Shown here: positions 1 through 7,537 of the stretch, piece by piece
How positions within the stretch are numbered: position 1 is the first letter of the stretch
Layout of the letters: each line of letters begins with the position of its first letter
DNA from: an uncultured Bacteroidota bacterium
Lineage (GTDB): Bacteria > Bacteroidota > Bacteroidia > Chitinophagales > Chitinophagaceae
Direction of reading: 5' to 3'
Assembly: GCA_903933765.1 (NCBI GenBank)
Contig: CAIZLI010000246.1
Location: 1-12,608 of the forward strand
Length of the DNA stretch: 12,608 nt
Made by a program: the position numbers and the translations under genes
Notes under the pieces: generated by a model
What the model was told of the DNA's origin: nothing
Seen by the model: the letters and a program-made list of their open reading frames with translations, nothing else
The model's database searches: none

Positions 1-1173
1 TAAATTGCATTTTTGACTAATGTAAAAATCAGTCAATGAACCCTTGTATAAATAAACACCCTCGCGAAGATGTAGTTGATGCCAAATAAGTTCTTCTAAA
101 CTACCTTGATCTCCCACTTCTACCATCAAATGCATTAAGACATTGCTAATTGCTTGGCTTGCAGTTCTCGCAAAACCACTTGGGATATTGGGTACACCAT
201 AATGAATGACATCATGTTTAATCACAATCGGATTTTCATGATTGGTTAATTCAGTGGTCTCGAAACATCCACCTCTATCCACTGCAACATCAATGATAAT
301 ACTTCCTGGTCGCATATTCATCACCATCTCCTCTGTGACAACAATAGGTGCTCTACCAATTTCATTTCTCAATGCGCCAATTGCTACTTCACAAGTTTTT
401 AATTGTTTTGCCAATATATTAGGCTCAATCACAGAGGTCCAAACACGTTGACCTAAATTATTTTGTAGTCTTTGTAGTCTAGACACATTGTTATCAAATA
501 CTTTTACACTAGCACCCAATGCAAGTGCATTACGCACTGCAAATTCTCCAGTGATATCTGCACCAATGACCACTACTTTTGTTGGAGGCACACCGCTGAT
601 ACCTCCCAATAAAACTCCCTTGCCTGAATTGAAATTACTGAGGTACTGTCCGGCAATCAACATCACCGCACTACCCACAATCTCATTCATGCTTCTTAAG
701 ATAGGATAGTTTTGATTTTCGTCCTTAATATTTTCGATAGATAAAGCTGTAATTTTTTTCGCCATCATGGCAACCAATACTTCTTGATCGATTGCAGATA
801 AATGCAATGGAGAAATAATGGTTTGATACATCTGCAAAAAAGGTAAATCAGACACAACAGGCGGTGCTGTTTTAATTAAAATTGGACATTGGTAGACCGC
901 TGCTTTCTCAAAAGCAATTTCTGCACCAGCATCTGCATAATCTTTATCTGTATAACGGCTTCCTTTTCCTGCGCCTGATTCAACTAATACGCGATGTCCG
1001 TTGGCAACCAAAACTCCCACAGCTTCAGGAATTAATCCAACCCTATTTTCTTGGAATGCAGTTTCTTTTGGGATACCAATCAGCAATGGTTTTGCACTAT
1101 GAGGAATATCCAATACCTCTTCCTGCGTTTCATAGGAAAATGAGGGATGAATTTGCGGCTTGGTTACACTCAT
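1..1173 (-). CDS. ald: Alanine dehydrogenase (Ald/PNT family), 3' end cut by window edge
   Basis: Converts L-alanine and NAD+ to pyruvate, ammonia and NADH in the cytoplasm. The frame is open from the ATG at 1171-1173 to position 1, giving 391 residues; I expect only about 15 more beyond the edge, by comparison with family lengths of roughly 400. Residues known to be catalytic or pyruvate-binding in the Mycobacterium enzyme have counterparts: Arg44 (in QENRVGLIP), Lys101 (ILIKTAPP), His124 (ISPLHL) and Asp299 (DVAVDRGG). The NAD-binding Rossmann fold starts near residue 199. Its glycine motif reads G204-A-D-I-T-G209, with Asp206 where the middle glycine is expected, and beta-2 ends in Asp227, which suits NAD. 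Arg300 replaces the Gln usual in the DQGG motif. The N-terminus has about 28 extra residues before the first strand. The gene lies 56 bp downstream of tsaE in the same direction but has its own promoter. The family is sure; full activity is less so, given the two substitutions. Confidence 0.92.
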   Translation of the reverse strand, partial: MSVTKPQIHPSFSYETQEEVLDIPHSAKPLLIGIPKETAFQENRVGLIPEAVGVLVANGHRVLVESGAGKGSRYTDKDYADAGAEIAFEKAAVYQCPILIKTAPPVVSDLPFLQMYQTIISPLHLSAIDQEVLVAMMAKKITALSIENIKDENQNYPILRSMNEIVGSAVMLIAGQYLSNFNSGKGVLLGGISGVPPTKVVVIGADITGEFAVRNALALGASVKVFDNNVSRLQRLQNNLGQRVWTSVIEPNILAKQLKTCEVAIGALRNEIGRAPIVVTEEMVMNMRPGSIIIDVAVDRGGCFETTELTNHENPIVIKHDVIHYGVPNIPSGFARTASQAISNVLMHLMVEVGDQGSLEELIWHQLHLREGVYLYKGSLTDFYISQKCNL

Positions 1174-1195
1174 AAGAAATATTTTCATGAAGATA

Positions 1196-1226
1196 CAAAA
1201 ATACCAGAGATCCTAGAATAGGAAAA
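1196..1226 (-). promoter_or_regulatory. Promoter of ald, Bacteroidota type
   Basis: On the minus strand, TATTTTTG (1196-1203) fits the Bacteroidota -7 consensus TAnnTTTG. TTTT (1223-1226) lies exactly 19 bp upstream, where the -33 TTTG element is expected. Transcription would start near 1190 and give a leader of roughly 17 nt before the ald ATG. The -33 element almost touches the end of tsaE (1230), so ald can be expressed separately from tsaE. The assignment rests on motif and spacing only. Confidence 0.6.
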
Positions 1227-1229
1227 GGC

Positions 1230-1658
1230 CTATTCCATGGATGCCTTTTCATGATTGATATAAATTCTACGACGATTGGGGTCAAGTATTTCAATATGGA
1301 TCAATACTGCGTCATCAGGTACCAGGTTAGGTGCTTTTTCTGGCCATTCCACCAAGGATATATCCGCTTCTTCCAATGCCGCTTCTACCCCAGCTTGCCT
1401 TGCCTCTGCCTCGTTTTCTAAACGGTACCAATCCATATGGTAAATCAGTTTACCCTGCACTAGGTATTCATTCATGATCGAAAATGTAGGACTAGACATA
1501 GGTGCTTGAACACCCAATGCTTTTCCTATTGCTGCAATCAGGGTTGTCTTACCAGCGCCCATCGGTGCTTGAAAGACCCAAACTGGTTTTGATGCGTATT
1601 GTTGCACCAGTTGAGCGGCAATTTCATCGGTTTGATCAAGGGTGTAGATTGAATCCAT
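1230..1658 (-). CDS. tsaE: tRNA t6A37 biosynthesis ATPase TsaE
   Basis: TsaE is the small P-loop ATPase that works with TsaB, TsaC and TsaD to place threonylcarbamoyl on A37 of ANN-decoding tRNAs. The 142-residue length is typical. Walker A is APMGAGKT (residues 31-38), followed by the family signatures SPTFSIMNEY (56-65), HMDWYRL (74-80) and LVEWPEKAPNLVP (102-114). The frame could be extended by nine codons to 1685, but that would put the best promoter inside the coding region, and MDSIYTL matches the usual start of the protein, so I chose the ATG at 1656-1658. The gene is followed by ald; from memory, the tsaE-ald pairing recurs in Bacteroidota. It is divergent from the copper ATPase gene across 69 bp. 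The predicted transcript may have almost no 5' leader. Confidence 0.93.
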   Translation of the reverse strand: MDSIYTLDQTDEIAAQLVQQYASKPVWVFQAPMGAGKTTLIAAIGKALGVQAPMSSPTFSIMNEYLVQGKLIYHMDWYRLENEAEARQAGVEAALEEADISLVEWPEKAPNLVPDDAVLIHIEILDPNRRRIYINHEKASME

Positions 1659-1662
1659 ATTG

Positions 1663-1693
1663 CAAATATAAAGCTTTAAATACAATCCTAAAA
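1663..1693 (-). promoter_or_regulatory. Promoter of tsaE, Bacteroidota type
   Basis: On the minus strand, TATATTTG (1663-1670) is a full match to TAnnTTTG, and TTTT (1690-1693) sits 19 bp upstream at the -33 position. The architecture is the same as that seen before ald. The -7 box ends only 4 bp before the tsaE ATG, so the transcription start would fall at or next to the first base of the start codon. This decides against the upstream start and suggests a leaderless mRNA. Confidence 0.6.
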
Positions 1694-1701
1694 TGGTTTC
1701 G

Positions 1702-1709
1702 TACCTTTA
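1702..1709 (+). promoter_or_regulatory. Possible weak -7 box for the copper ATPase gene
   Basis: TACCTTTA matches seven of the eight positions of TAnnTTTG and lies 18 bp before the ATPase ATG. I see no clear -33 element at the expected distance. It lies just upstream of the tsaE -33 element, within the 69-bp divergent spacer, so the two promoters could interfere if both are real. No copper-regulator operator (CueR- or CsoR-like dyad) was recognised. Confidence 0.25.
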
Positions 1710-1727
1710 TGTGATAAATACATCATC

Positions 1728-3866
1728 ATGGAAAACATTCAATGGAAGGTAGATGGCATGAGCTGTACCAATTGTGCGTTATCCATTCACAAATATCTTA
1801 GTAGCCAAGGCATTCATGAACCTAAAGTGAACTTCATGGAAGGCGAAGTGCAATTTGAATTAGCCGATGTCAATCAAAAACCCAGTTTAATTAAAGGCAT
1901 ACAAGGTTTAGGCTATAAAGTAAGGGGACAAGACACAGAAGCAGCAAGTAAAAAGTGGTTAGACAATAATAAAGAGCGCGCCTTCTTCTCTCTGATCTTT
2001 ACCATTCCACTCCTTTTACATATGATACCAGGCGTGCATATTCATTGGTTAATGAATCCTTATGTGCAATTGGCATTGACATTACCGGTTTTTATTGTAG
2101 GGATGAATTACTTTGGAAAAAGCGCTTTCAATAGTTTATTACATGGCATTCCGAATATGAATGTATTGGTATCGATTGGTGCGATGGCTTCTTTTGGTTA
2201 TAGTTTATACGGCACCATCATAGGGCAAGGTGCGCAGTTTGCTTATTATGAAACAACAGCTACGATTTTAACCTTTGTATTTTTTGGTAATTATTTAGAA
2301 GACGCTTCCATTGCTTCCACCCAACGTGCCTTAAAAGATTTAGTGAAAGCACAGAAAGTGATGGCCAATATGATTGTCTTTGATGAACATCATAAAGAAA
2401 TTATTTTTAACGTACCTGCTGATACTTTAAAAGTGGGTGATATTTTATTGATTAATTCAGGAGAAACGGTGCCAATGGATTGTAAAATATTATCCGGTGA
2501 AGCAGAAGTCAACGAAGCCATTGTGACTGGTGAAAGCATCCCAGTGCATCGTGCTATGAAGGATATATTATTAGGAGGTAGTACAATTGAAAATGGCACA
2601 ATTAAAGCCTATGTCACTGCGGTTGGGGATCAAACGGTGTTGGCGAATATTTTAAAAATGGTGAAAGCGGCGCAAGGCGAAAAGCCACCTGTGCAAATTT
2701 TAGCAGATAAGATTAGTGCCATTTTTGTCCCCTTGGTGCTGGGGATTGCTTTGCTTACTTTAATTGGGAATTACTTTTTAACCAATATTGGATTTAGTGA
2801 AAGTATGTTGAGATCCATTGCTGTATTGGTGATTTCTTGTCCTTGCGCGATGGGCTTAGCCACACCTGCTGCAATCGCTGTCGGACTTGGCAGGGGTGCC
2901 CGCAATGGGGTCTTATTTAAAAATGCAAAAAGTTTAGAAACATTTAAAGACATCAAGCAAGTTGTTTTTGATAAAACAGGTACTTTAACAACGGGTCAAT
3001 TTGAGCTAAGTGGTTTTCTTATTGTACAAAATGAACAAGCTCCAATGTCAGAAGACGCATTTAAAATACTCGCCTACTCTTTAGAAAAATATTCCAATCA
3101 TCCTATTGCCAATTGTATTAAAACAACATGGGCAACAAAAGAAGGGATGCAATGGGCACAAATAGAAGAAGTAAAAGGGATGGGTATTCAAGCCACAGAT
3201 AAAGAAGGCAATACTTATTGGGCGGGTTCCTTTAAAACATTGAATGACAAAACAACAGAAGATAGTCATAATATCTATATTCAAAAGAACAATCAATTGA
3301 TTGGATGGATTGATGTGGCGGATCAAATTAGACCAGAAGCAAAAGAAGTCATTGACCATTTACACCGTCAAGGCATCAGCACCATTTTACTGAGTGGTGA
3401 TAGGGCATCAAAATGTAATCAAGTAGGCACAACATTGGGTATTCAAAAAATTATAGCAGAACAAAGTCCTTCAGAAAAATTAGCGACACTGGATGCATTC
3501 ATTAAAATTGCACCCACTGCGATGGTAGGTGATGGCATCAATGATGCGCCAGCCTTAGCGAAAGCCACTATTGGTATTTCATTGAGCAATGCCTCCCATA
3601 TCGCTATACAAAGTGCCCAAGTGGTCTTAATGAATAATGGATTAAAGAACCTTCCAATGTCTTTGGTATTAGGAAGAAAAACATACGAAACCATTAAAGA
3701 GAATTTAGCCTGGGCATTCTCTTATAATATTATAGCGATCCCTGTAGCTGCTTTTGGATTTTTAGGAACCTGGGGGCCAACCTATGGTGCTATGATCATG
3801 GCTTTAAGCGATGTGGTATTGGCATTGAATTCATTGAGGTTGTTTAAAAAGAATTTGACGAAATAA
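1728..3866 (+). CDS. copA: Copper-type P1B heavy-metal ATPase (CopA-like)
   Basis: Inner-membrane P-type ATPase that exports a monovalent soft metal, most likely Cu(I), from the cytoplasm. It has 712 residues. One N-terminal HMA domain carries the metal site C13-T-N-C16. The membrane part follows, with the actuator motif TGES at 267-270, the ion-channel motif CPC at 371-373 (ISCPCAMGLATP), the phosphorylated Asp415 in DKTGT, the HP pair at 458-459 that marks P1B ATPases, and the hinge motif GDGINDAP at 601-608. TM7 has the Tyr-Asn pair (666-667) typical of Cu(I) pumps. TM8 reads M691-A-L-S-D695, where CopA proteins usually have MxxSS. The start ATG has no Shine-Dalgarno sequence, as is normal in this phylum. 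No copper chaperone or regulator gene lies nearby. It could act in metal loading of secreted enzymes (FixI/CcoI-like) rather than detoxification; there is no cco cluster here to support that. Confidence 0.93.
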   Translation: MENIQWKVDGMSCTNCALSIHKYLSSQGIHEPKVNFMEGEVQFELADVNQKPSLIKGIQGLGYKVRGQDTEAASKKWLDNNKERAFFSLIFTIPLLLHMIPGVHIHWLMNPYVQLALTLPVFIVGMNYFGKSAFNSLLHGIPNMNVLVSIGAMASFGYSLYGTIIGQGAQFAYYETTATILTFVFFGNYLEDASIASTQRALKDLVKAQKVMANMIVFDEHHKEIIFNVPADTLKVGDILLINSGETVPMDCKILSGEAEVNEAIVTGESIPVHRAMKDILLGGSTIENGTIKAYVTAVGDQTVLANILKMVKAAQGEKPPVQILADKISAIFVPLVLGIALLTLIGNYFLTNIGFSESMLRSIAVLVISCPCAMGLATPAAIAVGLGRGARNGVLFKNAKSLETFKDIKQVVFDKTGTLTTGQFELSGFLIVQNEQAPMSEDAFKILAYSLEKYSNHPIANCIKTTWATKEGMQWAQIEEVKGMGIQATDKEGNTYWAGSFKTLNDKTTEDSHNIYIQKNNQLIGWIDVADQIRPEAKEVIDHLHRQGISTILLSGDRASKCNQVGTTLGIQKIIAEQSPSEKLATLDAFIKIAPTAMVGDGINDAPALAKATIGISLSNASHIAIQSAQVVLMNNGLKNLPMSLVLGRKTYETIKENLAWAFSYNIIAIPVAAFGFLGTWGPTYGAMIMALSDVVLALNSLRLFKKNLTK

Positions 3867-3871
3867 AATAA

Positions 3872-3936
3872 ATTATTAATTCATAGAATAAAAGAACAAA
3901 TAAATAAATAAATAAAAGAGTAGATTATTAATTCAT
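3872..3936. repeat. 13-bp direct repeat flanking an AAAT tract in the copA-recQ spacer
   Basis: The 81-bp spacer between the copper ATPase and recQ is almost pure A/T. ATTATTAATTCAT occurs at 3872-3884 and again, identical, at 3924-3936, starting 52 bp apart. Between them lies a tetranucleotide tract, four copies of AAAT at 3898-3913 followed by AAAA. No promoter box of the TAnnTTTG type is visible on the plus strand here, so recQ may be read through from the ATPase gene. The repeat may be a slippage product or chance in AT-rich DNA. Confidence 0.6.
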
Positions 3937-3947
3937 TAAATCATTGA

Positions 3948-5678
3948 TTGGAAGCCTTAATTGATATATTAAAAAAACATTGGAACTATGATGGGTTTAG
4001 ACCACAGCAATTAGCTGTGATCGAATCTATCCTTGCTGGTAAAGATACACTTGCATTATTGCCAACTGGCGCGGGCAAGTCTATCTGCTTTCAAGTCCCC
4101 ACCATCTACCAAAGAGGTATCTGTATTGTAATTAGTCCATTGATTGCACTCATGCAAGACCAAGTGAAAGACTTAGTCTCAAAAAATTTAAAGGCTGTTC
4201 TATTAGGGAGCCATTTAAGTGCGAATGAGGAGTCGAATGTGTTTAAAGAGATTGAAGCAAAAAAATACCAATTCATTTATTGTTCTCCAGAAAAATTAGC
4301 TCAAAAACATTTTCAAACCTTACTGAGTGGATTGCCCATTCAATTGTTTGCTATTGATGAAGCGCATTGTATTTCACAATGGGGCTATGATTTTAGACCA
4401 AGCTATCGCAAGTTGGATTTTATTAAAAAAACATTTCCTACAATTCCGATTTTAGCAATGACGGCTTCTGCCATTCCCTTGGTGCAAAAAGATATGTTGG
4501 TACAATTGGGCGTACAGAATGCTAATTTAATTACTGACCAATTTTTAAGGCCCAACCTAAGCTATCAAGTCAAAAAAGAAACGGTAAAACTTTTTGTTTT
4601 AAAGAATTTGCTAAAGGACCTTACTGGATCGGTGATCATCTATTGCAATACAAGAAACAATGTGGCCCAACTCAGTAGCATATTAAGTAGTTATGGATTT
4701 AATGTGGCTGGATACCATGCGGGTATGGAATTGCATGAACGCAAGAAAGTGCAAGAGGATTGGATGCAAGACAACACTCAGGTAATCATTTCTACGAGTG
4801 CATTTGGGATGGGCATCAATAAAACCAATGTGCGTGCAGTCATACACTTTGATATTCCTGGAAGCATTGAACAATATTATCAAGAAGCAGGCAGAGCTGG
4901 AAGAGATGGATTGCCAGCAAAAGCAATTTTACTCTACCAACAAAATGACCTAGACTATTGGAATCAGTTACAAGAAAAAAAGATACCTCCAATCGCGGTG
5001 ATTAAAAAAGTATTTCAAAACCTTGCCGACTTTGTACAATTACCCGTAGGCATGGGCGAACTGCAACAATTTCTTTTTGACTTTGAATCATTTTGCATGC
5101 AATTTAAATGGGACAAAATCATTGCAAGAAATGCATTGCAATGGATAGAGCAAGAGGGTCATGTCAAATTTGCACCAAGTTCATTTAAACCCACACTAGT
5201 GCAGGTTATTGAAAATAGAATTAGCATTCAATTATTTGAAAAACAATATCCAGAAACTGGCTTTGTATTACAAACCTTATTGAGGACCTATGGAGGTATT
5301 TTAGATAGTCCTCAGTATATCAACGAAGGCGTACTTGCAAAATTATTACAACGTGATATTGAATTTGTACAAACGCAATTAAACCAACTCCAACAATATG
5401 GTATGATTTCATTGGAGCAAAAAGCAAATCAACCGATTGTACAATTTAAGTGGAATAGGGCATCTGCTGAATTCATGACCCTTAATTTAGACGAATACCA
5501 AGCAAGAAAATTAGCTTTCGAGGACCGAATTCAAGCAATGAGGGATTATATAGGGAACAGATTAGTGTCATGCAGAAACGTATTTCTTGCAAAATATTTT
5601 GGTGAAAAAGCACCACAAAGCTGTGGAATATGCGACCTTTGTATCACTAATAAGCATTCATTAACTAATAAGCATTAG
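3948..5678 (+). CDS. recQ: RecQ-family ATP-dependent DNA helicase, Bacteroidota short form
   Basis: A 3'-5' superfamily 2 DNA helicase of recombinational repair and fork maintenance. Motif 0 is FRPQQ (17-21), Walker A LLPTGAGKS (37-45), Walker B DEAH (137-140), motif III MTASA (171-175), and motif VI QEAGRAGRDG (312-321). The zinc ligands Cys542, 559, 562 and 565 keep the C-x16-C-x2-C-x2-C spacing of E. coli RecQ but lie at the very C-terminus. About 200 residues (roughly 345-540), probably winged-helix in part, separate them from the helicase core, and there is no HRDC domain; I recall this layout in other Bacteroidota. The start is TTG (3948-3950): the codon just upstream in frame is a TGA stop, and no ATG or GTG precedes motif 0, while residues 1-20 match the usual RecQ N-terminus. 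The last 11 residues are a short duplicated tail. At 576 residues it is shorter than the E. coli protein (about 610). Confidence 0.92.
   Translation: MEALIDILKKHWNYDGFRPQQLAVIESILAGKDTLALLPTGAGKSICFQVPTIYQRGICIVISPLIALMQDQVKDLVSKNLKAVLLGSHLSANEESNVFKEIEAKKYQFIYCSPEKLAQKHFQTLLSGLPIQLFAIDEAHCISQWGYDFRPSYRKLDFIKKTFPTIPILAMTASAIPLVQKDMLVQLGVQNANLITDQFLRPNLSYQVKKETVKLFVLKNLLKDLTGSVIIYCNTRNNVAQLSSILSSYGFNVAGYHAGMELHERKKVQEDWMQDNTQVIISTSAFGMGINKTNVRAVIHFDIPGSIEQYYQEAGRAGRDGLPAKAILLYQQNDLDYWNQLQEKKIPPIAVIKKVFQNLADFVQLPVGMGELQQFLFDFESFCMQFKWDKIIARNALQWIEQEGHVKFAPSSFKPTLVQVIENRISIQLFEKQYPETGFVLQTLLRTYGGILDSPQYINEGVLAKLLQRDIEFVQTQLNQLQQYGMISLEQKANQPIVQFKWNRASAEFMTLNLDEYQARKLAFEDRIQAMRDYIGNRLVSCRNVFLAKYFGEKAPQSCGICDLCITNKHSLTNKH
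5646..5676 (+). repeat. In-frame tandem duplication at the 3' end of recQ
   Basis: ACTAATAAGCATT occurs at 5646-5658 and again at 5664-5676, a period of 18 bp or six codons. It encodes TNKH twice (ITNKHSLTNKH) immediately after the last zinc-ligand cysteine and runs into the TAG stop. The tail is polar and outside any known domain, so the duplication should be neutral for helicase function. It looks like a recent slippage event. Confidence 0.75.
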
Positions 5679-5758
5679 GTATATTTTTAACAAAAGATTG
5701 GAATCCCATTTTATCCTTTAAAAAATAAAATGTGTTTCTTTACACAAAGCATTCAAAT

Positions 5759-6457
5759 ATGGAAGACAAGAAGAAGTATAAAATCCTTTTATGTGAAGAC
5801 GATAGCAACTTAGGTTTAGTTTTAAAAAACTTTTTAGAATTAAATGATTATGAAGTTACCCTTGAAAGAGATGGTAGATTAGGCCTTGGTGCTTTCCAAC
5901 GTGAAAAATTTGACCTTTGTTTATTAGACGTCATGATGCCAAACGTGGATGGGTTTACATTGGCCGAAGAAATTAGAGATATTGATCCAGATGTGCCTTT
6001 GTTCTTTTTAAGTGCAAAAACATTAAAAGAAGATATCCTTCAAGGTTACAGACTAGGCGCGGATGATTATATCACTAAGCCATTTGATAGTGATGTGTTG
6101 ATGCATAAAATCAAAGCCATTATCAAACGTAACGAGGAAGACCATAAGGTCACTGACAATCTTGAATTTGATTTAGGCGCATATCATTTCAATCCAAAAT
6201 TGAGAGAATTAAAAATTAAAGATACTACTCAAGTACTTTCTCCAAAAGAAAATGAGTTATTAAAAATGCTTGCCGAATATAAGAACGACTTATTGACCAG
6301 AGAAAAAGCATTGAAAAAGATATGGGGTAGTGATACTTATTTCAATGGAAGAAGCATGGACGTGTACATTGCTAAGTTGAGAAAATATCTAAAAGAAGAT
6401 AGTACCATTGAAATTGTCAATATCCATGGAAATGGATTTAGATTGGTGGTGCAATAA
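5759..6457 (+). CDS. rprY: OmpR/PhoB-family response regulator, RprY-like
   Basis: Two-component DNA-binding response regulator of 232 residues. The receiver domain (about 7-125) has the acidic pocket E13-D14-D15, phospho-acceptor Asp57 in LLDVMMP, Ser85 in the switch position and Lys107 in the KPF motif. The C-terminal winged helix (about 135-230) is of the OmpR type and ends in NIHGNGFRLVV. The opening LLCEDDSNLG and the LKEDIL..GADDYITKPF stretch resemble Bacteroides RprY, so the symbol is an assignment by resemblance. The ATG at 5759 is preferred over an upstream in-frame GTG at 5732 because residues upstream of MEDKKKYKIL are not part of the domain. No sensor kinase is adjacent in this window. 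The gene is 80 bp from recQ and converges on ruvB with a 34-bp gap. What it regulates cannot be read from the sequence. Confidence 0.88.
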   Translation: MEDKKKYKILLCEDDSNLGLVLKNFLELNDYEVTLERDGRLGLGAFQREKFDLCLLDVMMPNVDGFTLAEEIRDIDPDVPLFFLSAKTLKEDILQGYRLGADDYITKPFDSDVLMHKIKAIIKRNEEDHKVTDNLEFDLGAYHFNPKLRELKIKDTTQVLSPKENELLKMLAEYKNDLLTREKALKKIWGSDTYFNGRSMDVYIAKLRKYLKEDSTIEIVNIHGNGFRLVVQ

Positions 6458-6491
6458 GTTTTATTACTCCCTTTGATTTTCCCTTTATTGT

Positions 6492-7529
6492 CTATCTGAA
6501 TAGTTCTGGATTGTCTCCAAAGCCTTGTCCCTTATGCTTTCCAAGGTGCTCGTAGGCTTTAAAAGTCACTTCCCTTCCTCTAGGCGTTCTTTGCAAGAAC
6601 CCTTCTTGAATTAAGAATGGTTCATACACTTCTTCGATGGTACCTGACTCTTCGCCTACTGCAGTGGCTATAGTAGAAATCCCAACTGGTCCTCCTTTGA
6701 ATTTTTCTATAATAGCAAGCAAAATGCGATTGTCCATTTCATCTAAGCCATGCTCGTCTACATTCAATGCTTTTAGCGCGTGTTGTGTGATCCCTAAATC
6801 AACAATACCGTCGTTAAGAACTTGCGCAAAATCTCTTACCCTTCTTAATAAACCATTGGCAATTCTTGGTGTCCCCCTACTCCTTCTTGCAATTTCACCA
6901 GCTGCACTTGAATCTACTTTTACTTCGAGGATACCTGCACTTCTTTCAATAATTTTTTGCAAAACGGGCGCTGGATAATACTCCAATCTTGATTTAATGC
7001 CAAAACGAGATAATAAAGGGGCTGTTAATAATCCACTTCTCGTAGTGGCACCGACCAAGGTAAATGGATTTAAATTAATTTGTACGGATCTTGCATTAGG
7101 ACCACTATCAATTAAAATGTCAATCTTGTAGTCTTCCATGGCAGCATACAAATATTCTTCTACCACGGTACTCAATCGATGAATCTCATCAATAAACAAT
7201 ACGTCATTGGGTTCTAAGCTAGTCAATAAGCCAGCCAAGTCACTTGGCTTCTCAATAACAGGCCCTGAGGTTTCTTTAATCTGTACACCCATTTCATTGG
7301 CAACGATTCTACTTAAGGTCGTTTTACCTAAACCTGGAGGTCCATGAAATAAAATATGATCCAATGCCTCTCCCCTTAGTTTTGCAGCCTTTATGAAAAT
7401 GCTGATATTTTCAATCAACTGTGGCTGACCGGCAAATGCATCCATGGCAGCAGGACGAATGGTATTTTCGAATTCTCTGTCCTGAGCTGGTACATTTTGA
7501 AAAGGCCTATCCAAGTTTGGGTTTGACAT
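6492..7529 (-). CDS. ruvB: Holliday junction branch-migration ATPase RuvB
   Basis: RuvB is the hexameric AAA+ motor that drives branch migration of Holliday junctions with RuvA, before RuvC cleavage. The 345-residue length is typical. Walker A is GPPGLGKT (63-70), Walker B with the DEIH box is at 114-117, sensor I is GATTRSG (160-166), the arginine finger lies in LLSRFG (Arg175), and the C-terminal winged helix has the DNA-contacting RTPRGR (314-319). The frame stays open to 7631, but those extra codons lie inside the upstream peptidase gene. The family N-terminus, with IRP near residue 25, fits the ATG at 7527-7529. It begins 8 bp after the peptidase stop codon, so it is very probably the last gene of the leuS-peptidase-ruvB transcript. 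No hairpin terminator is visible between it and the convergent response regulator gene. RuvA and RuvC genes are not here. Confidence 0.97.
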   Translation of the reverse strand: MSNPNLDRPFQNVPAQDREFENTIRPAAMDAFAGQPQLIENISIFIKAAKLRGEALDHILFHGPPGLGKTTLSRIVANEMGVQIKETSGPVIEKPSDLAGLLTSLEPNDVLFIDEIHRLSTVVEEYLYAAMEDYKIDILIDSGPNARSVQINLNPFTLVGATTRSGLLTAPLLSRFGIKSRLEYYPAPVLQKIIERSAGILEVKVDSSAAGEIARRSRGTPRIANGLLRRVRDFAQVLNDGIVDLGITQHALKALNVDEHGLDEMDNRILLAIIEKFKGGPVGISTIATAVGEESGTIEEVYEPFLIQEGFLQRTPRGREVTFKAYEHLGKHKGQGFGDNPELFR

Positions 7530-7537
7530 TGATTGTG

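Noticed and set aside
242..709. Small plus-strand reading frames over the ald gene
   Set aside because: They are shadows of the longer minus-strand alanine dehydrogenase frame, which has clear family motifs throughout.
1659..1685. Nine-codon N-terminal extension of tsaE
   Set aside because: It would contain the only good tsaE promoter box and has no counterpart in the family; the ATG at 1656-1658 fits.
5732..5758. GTG start nine codons upstream of the response regulator
   Set aside because: The added residues are not part of the receiver domain and the ATG at 5759 starts in the usual place.
6458..6491. Terminator between the convergent response regulator and ruvB genes
   Set aside because: The 34 bp contain only a loose repeat of TCCCTTT and no inverted repeat that could form a stem.
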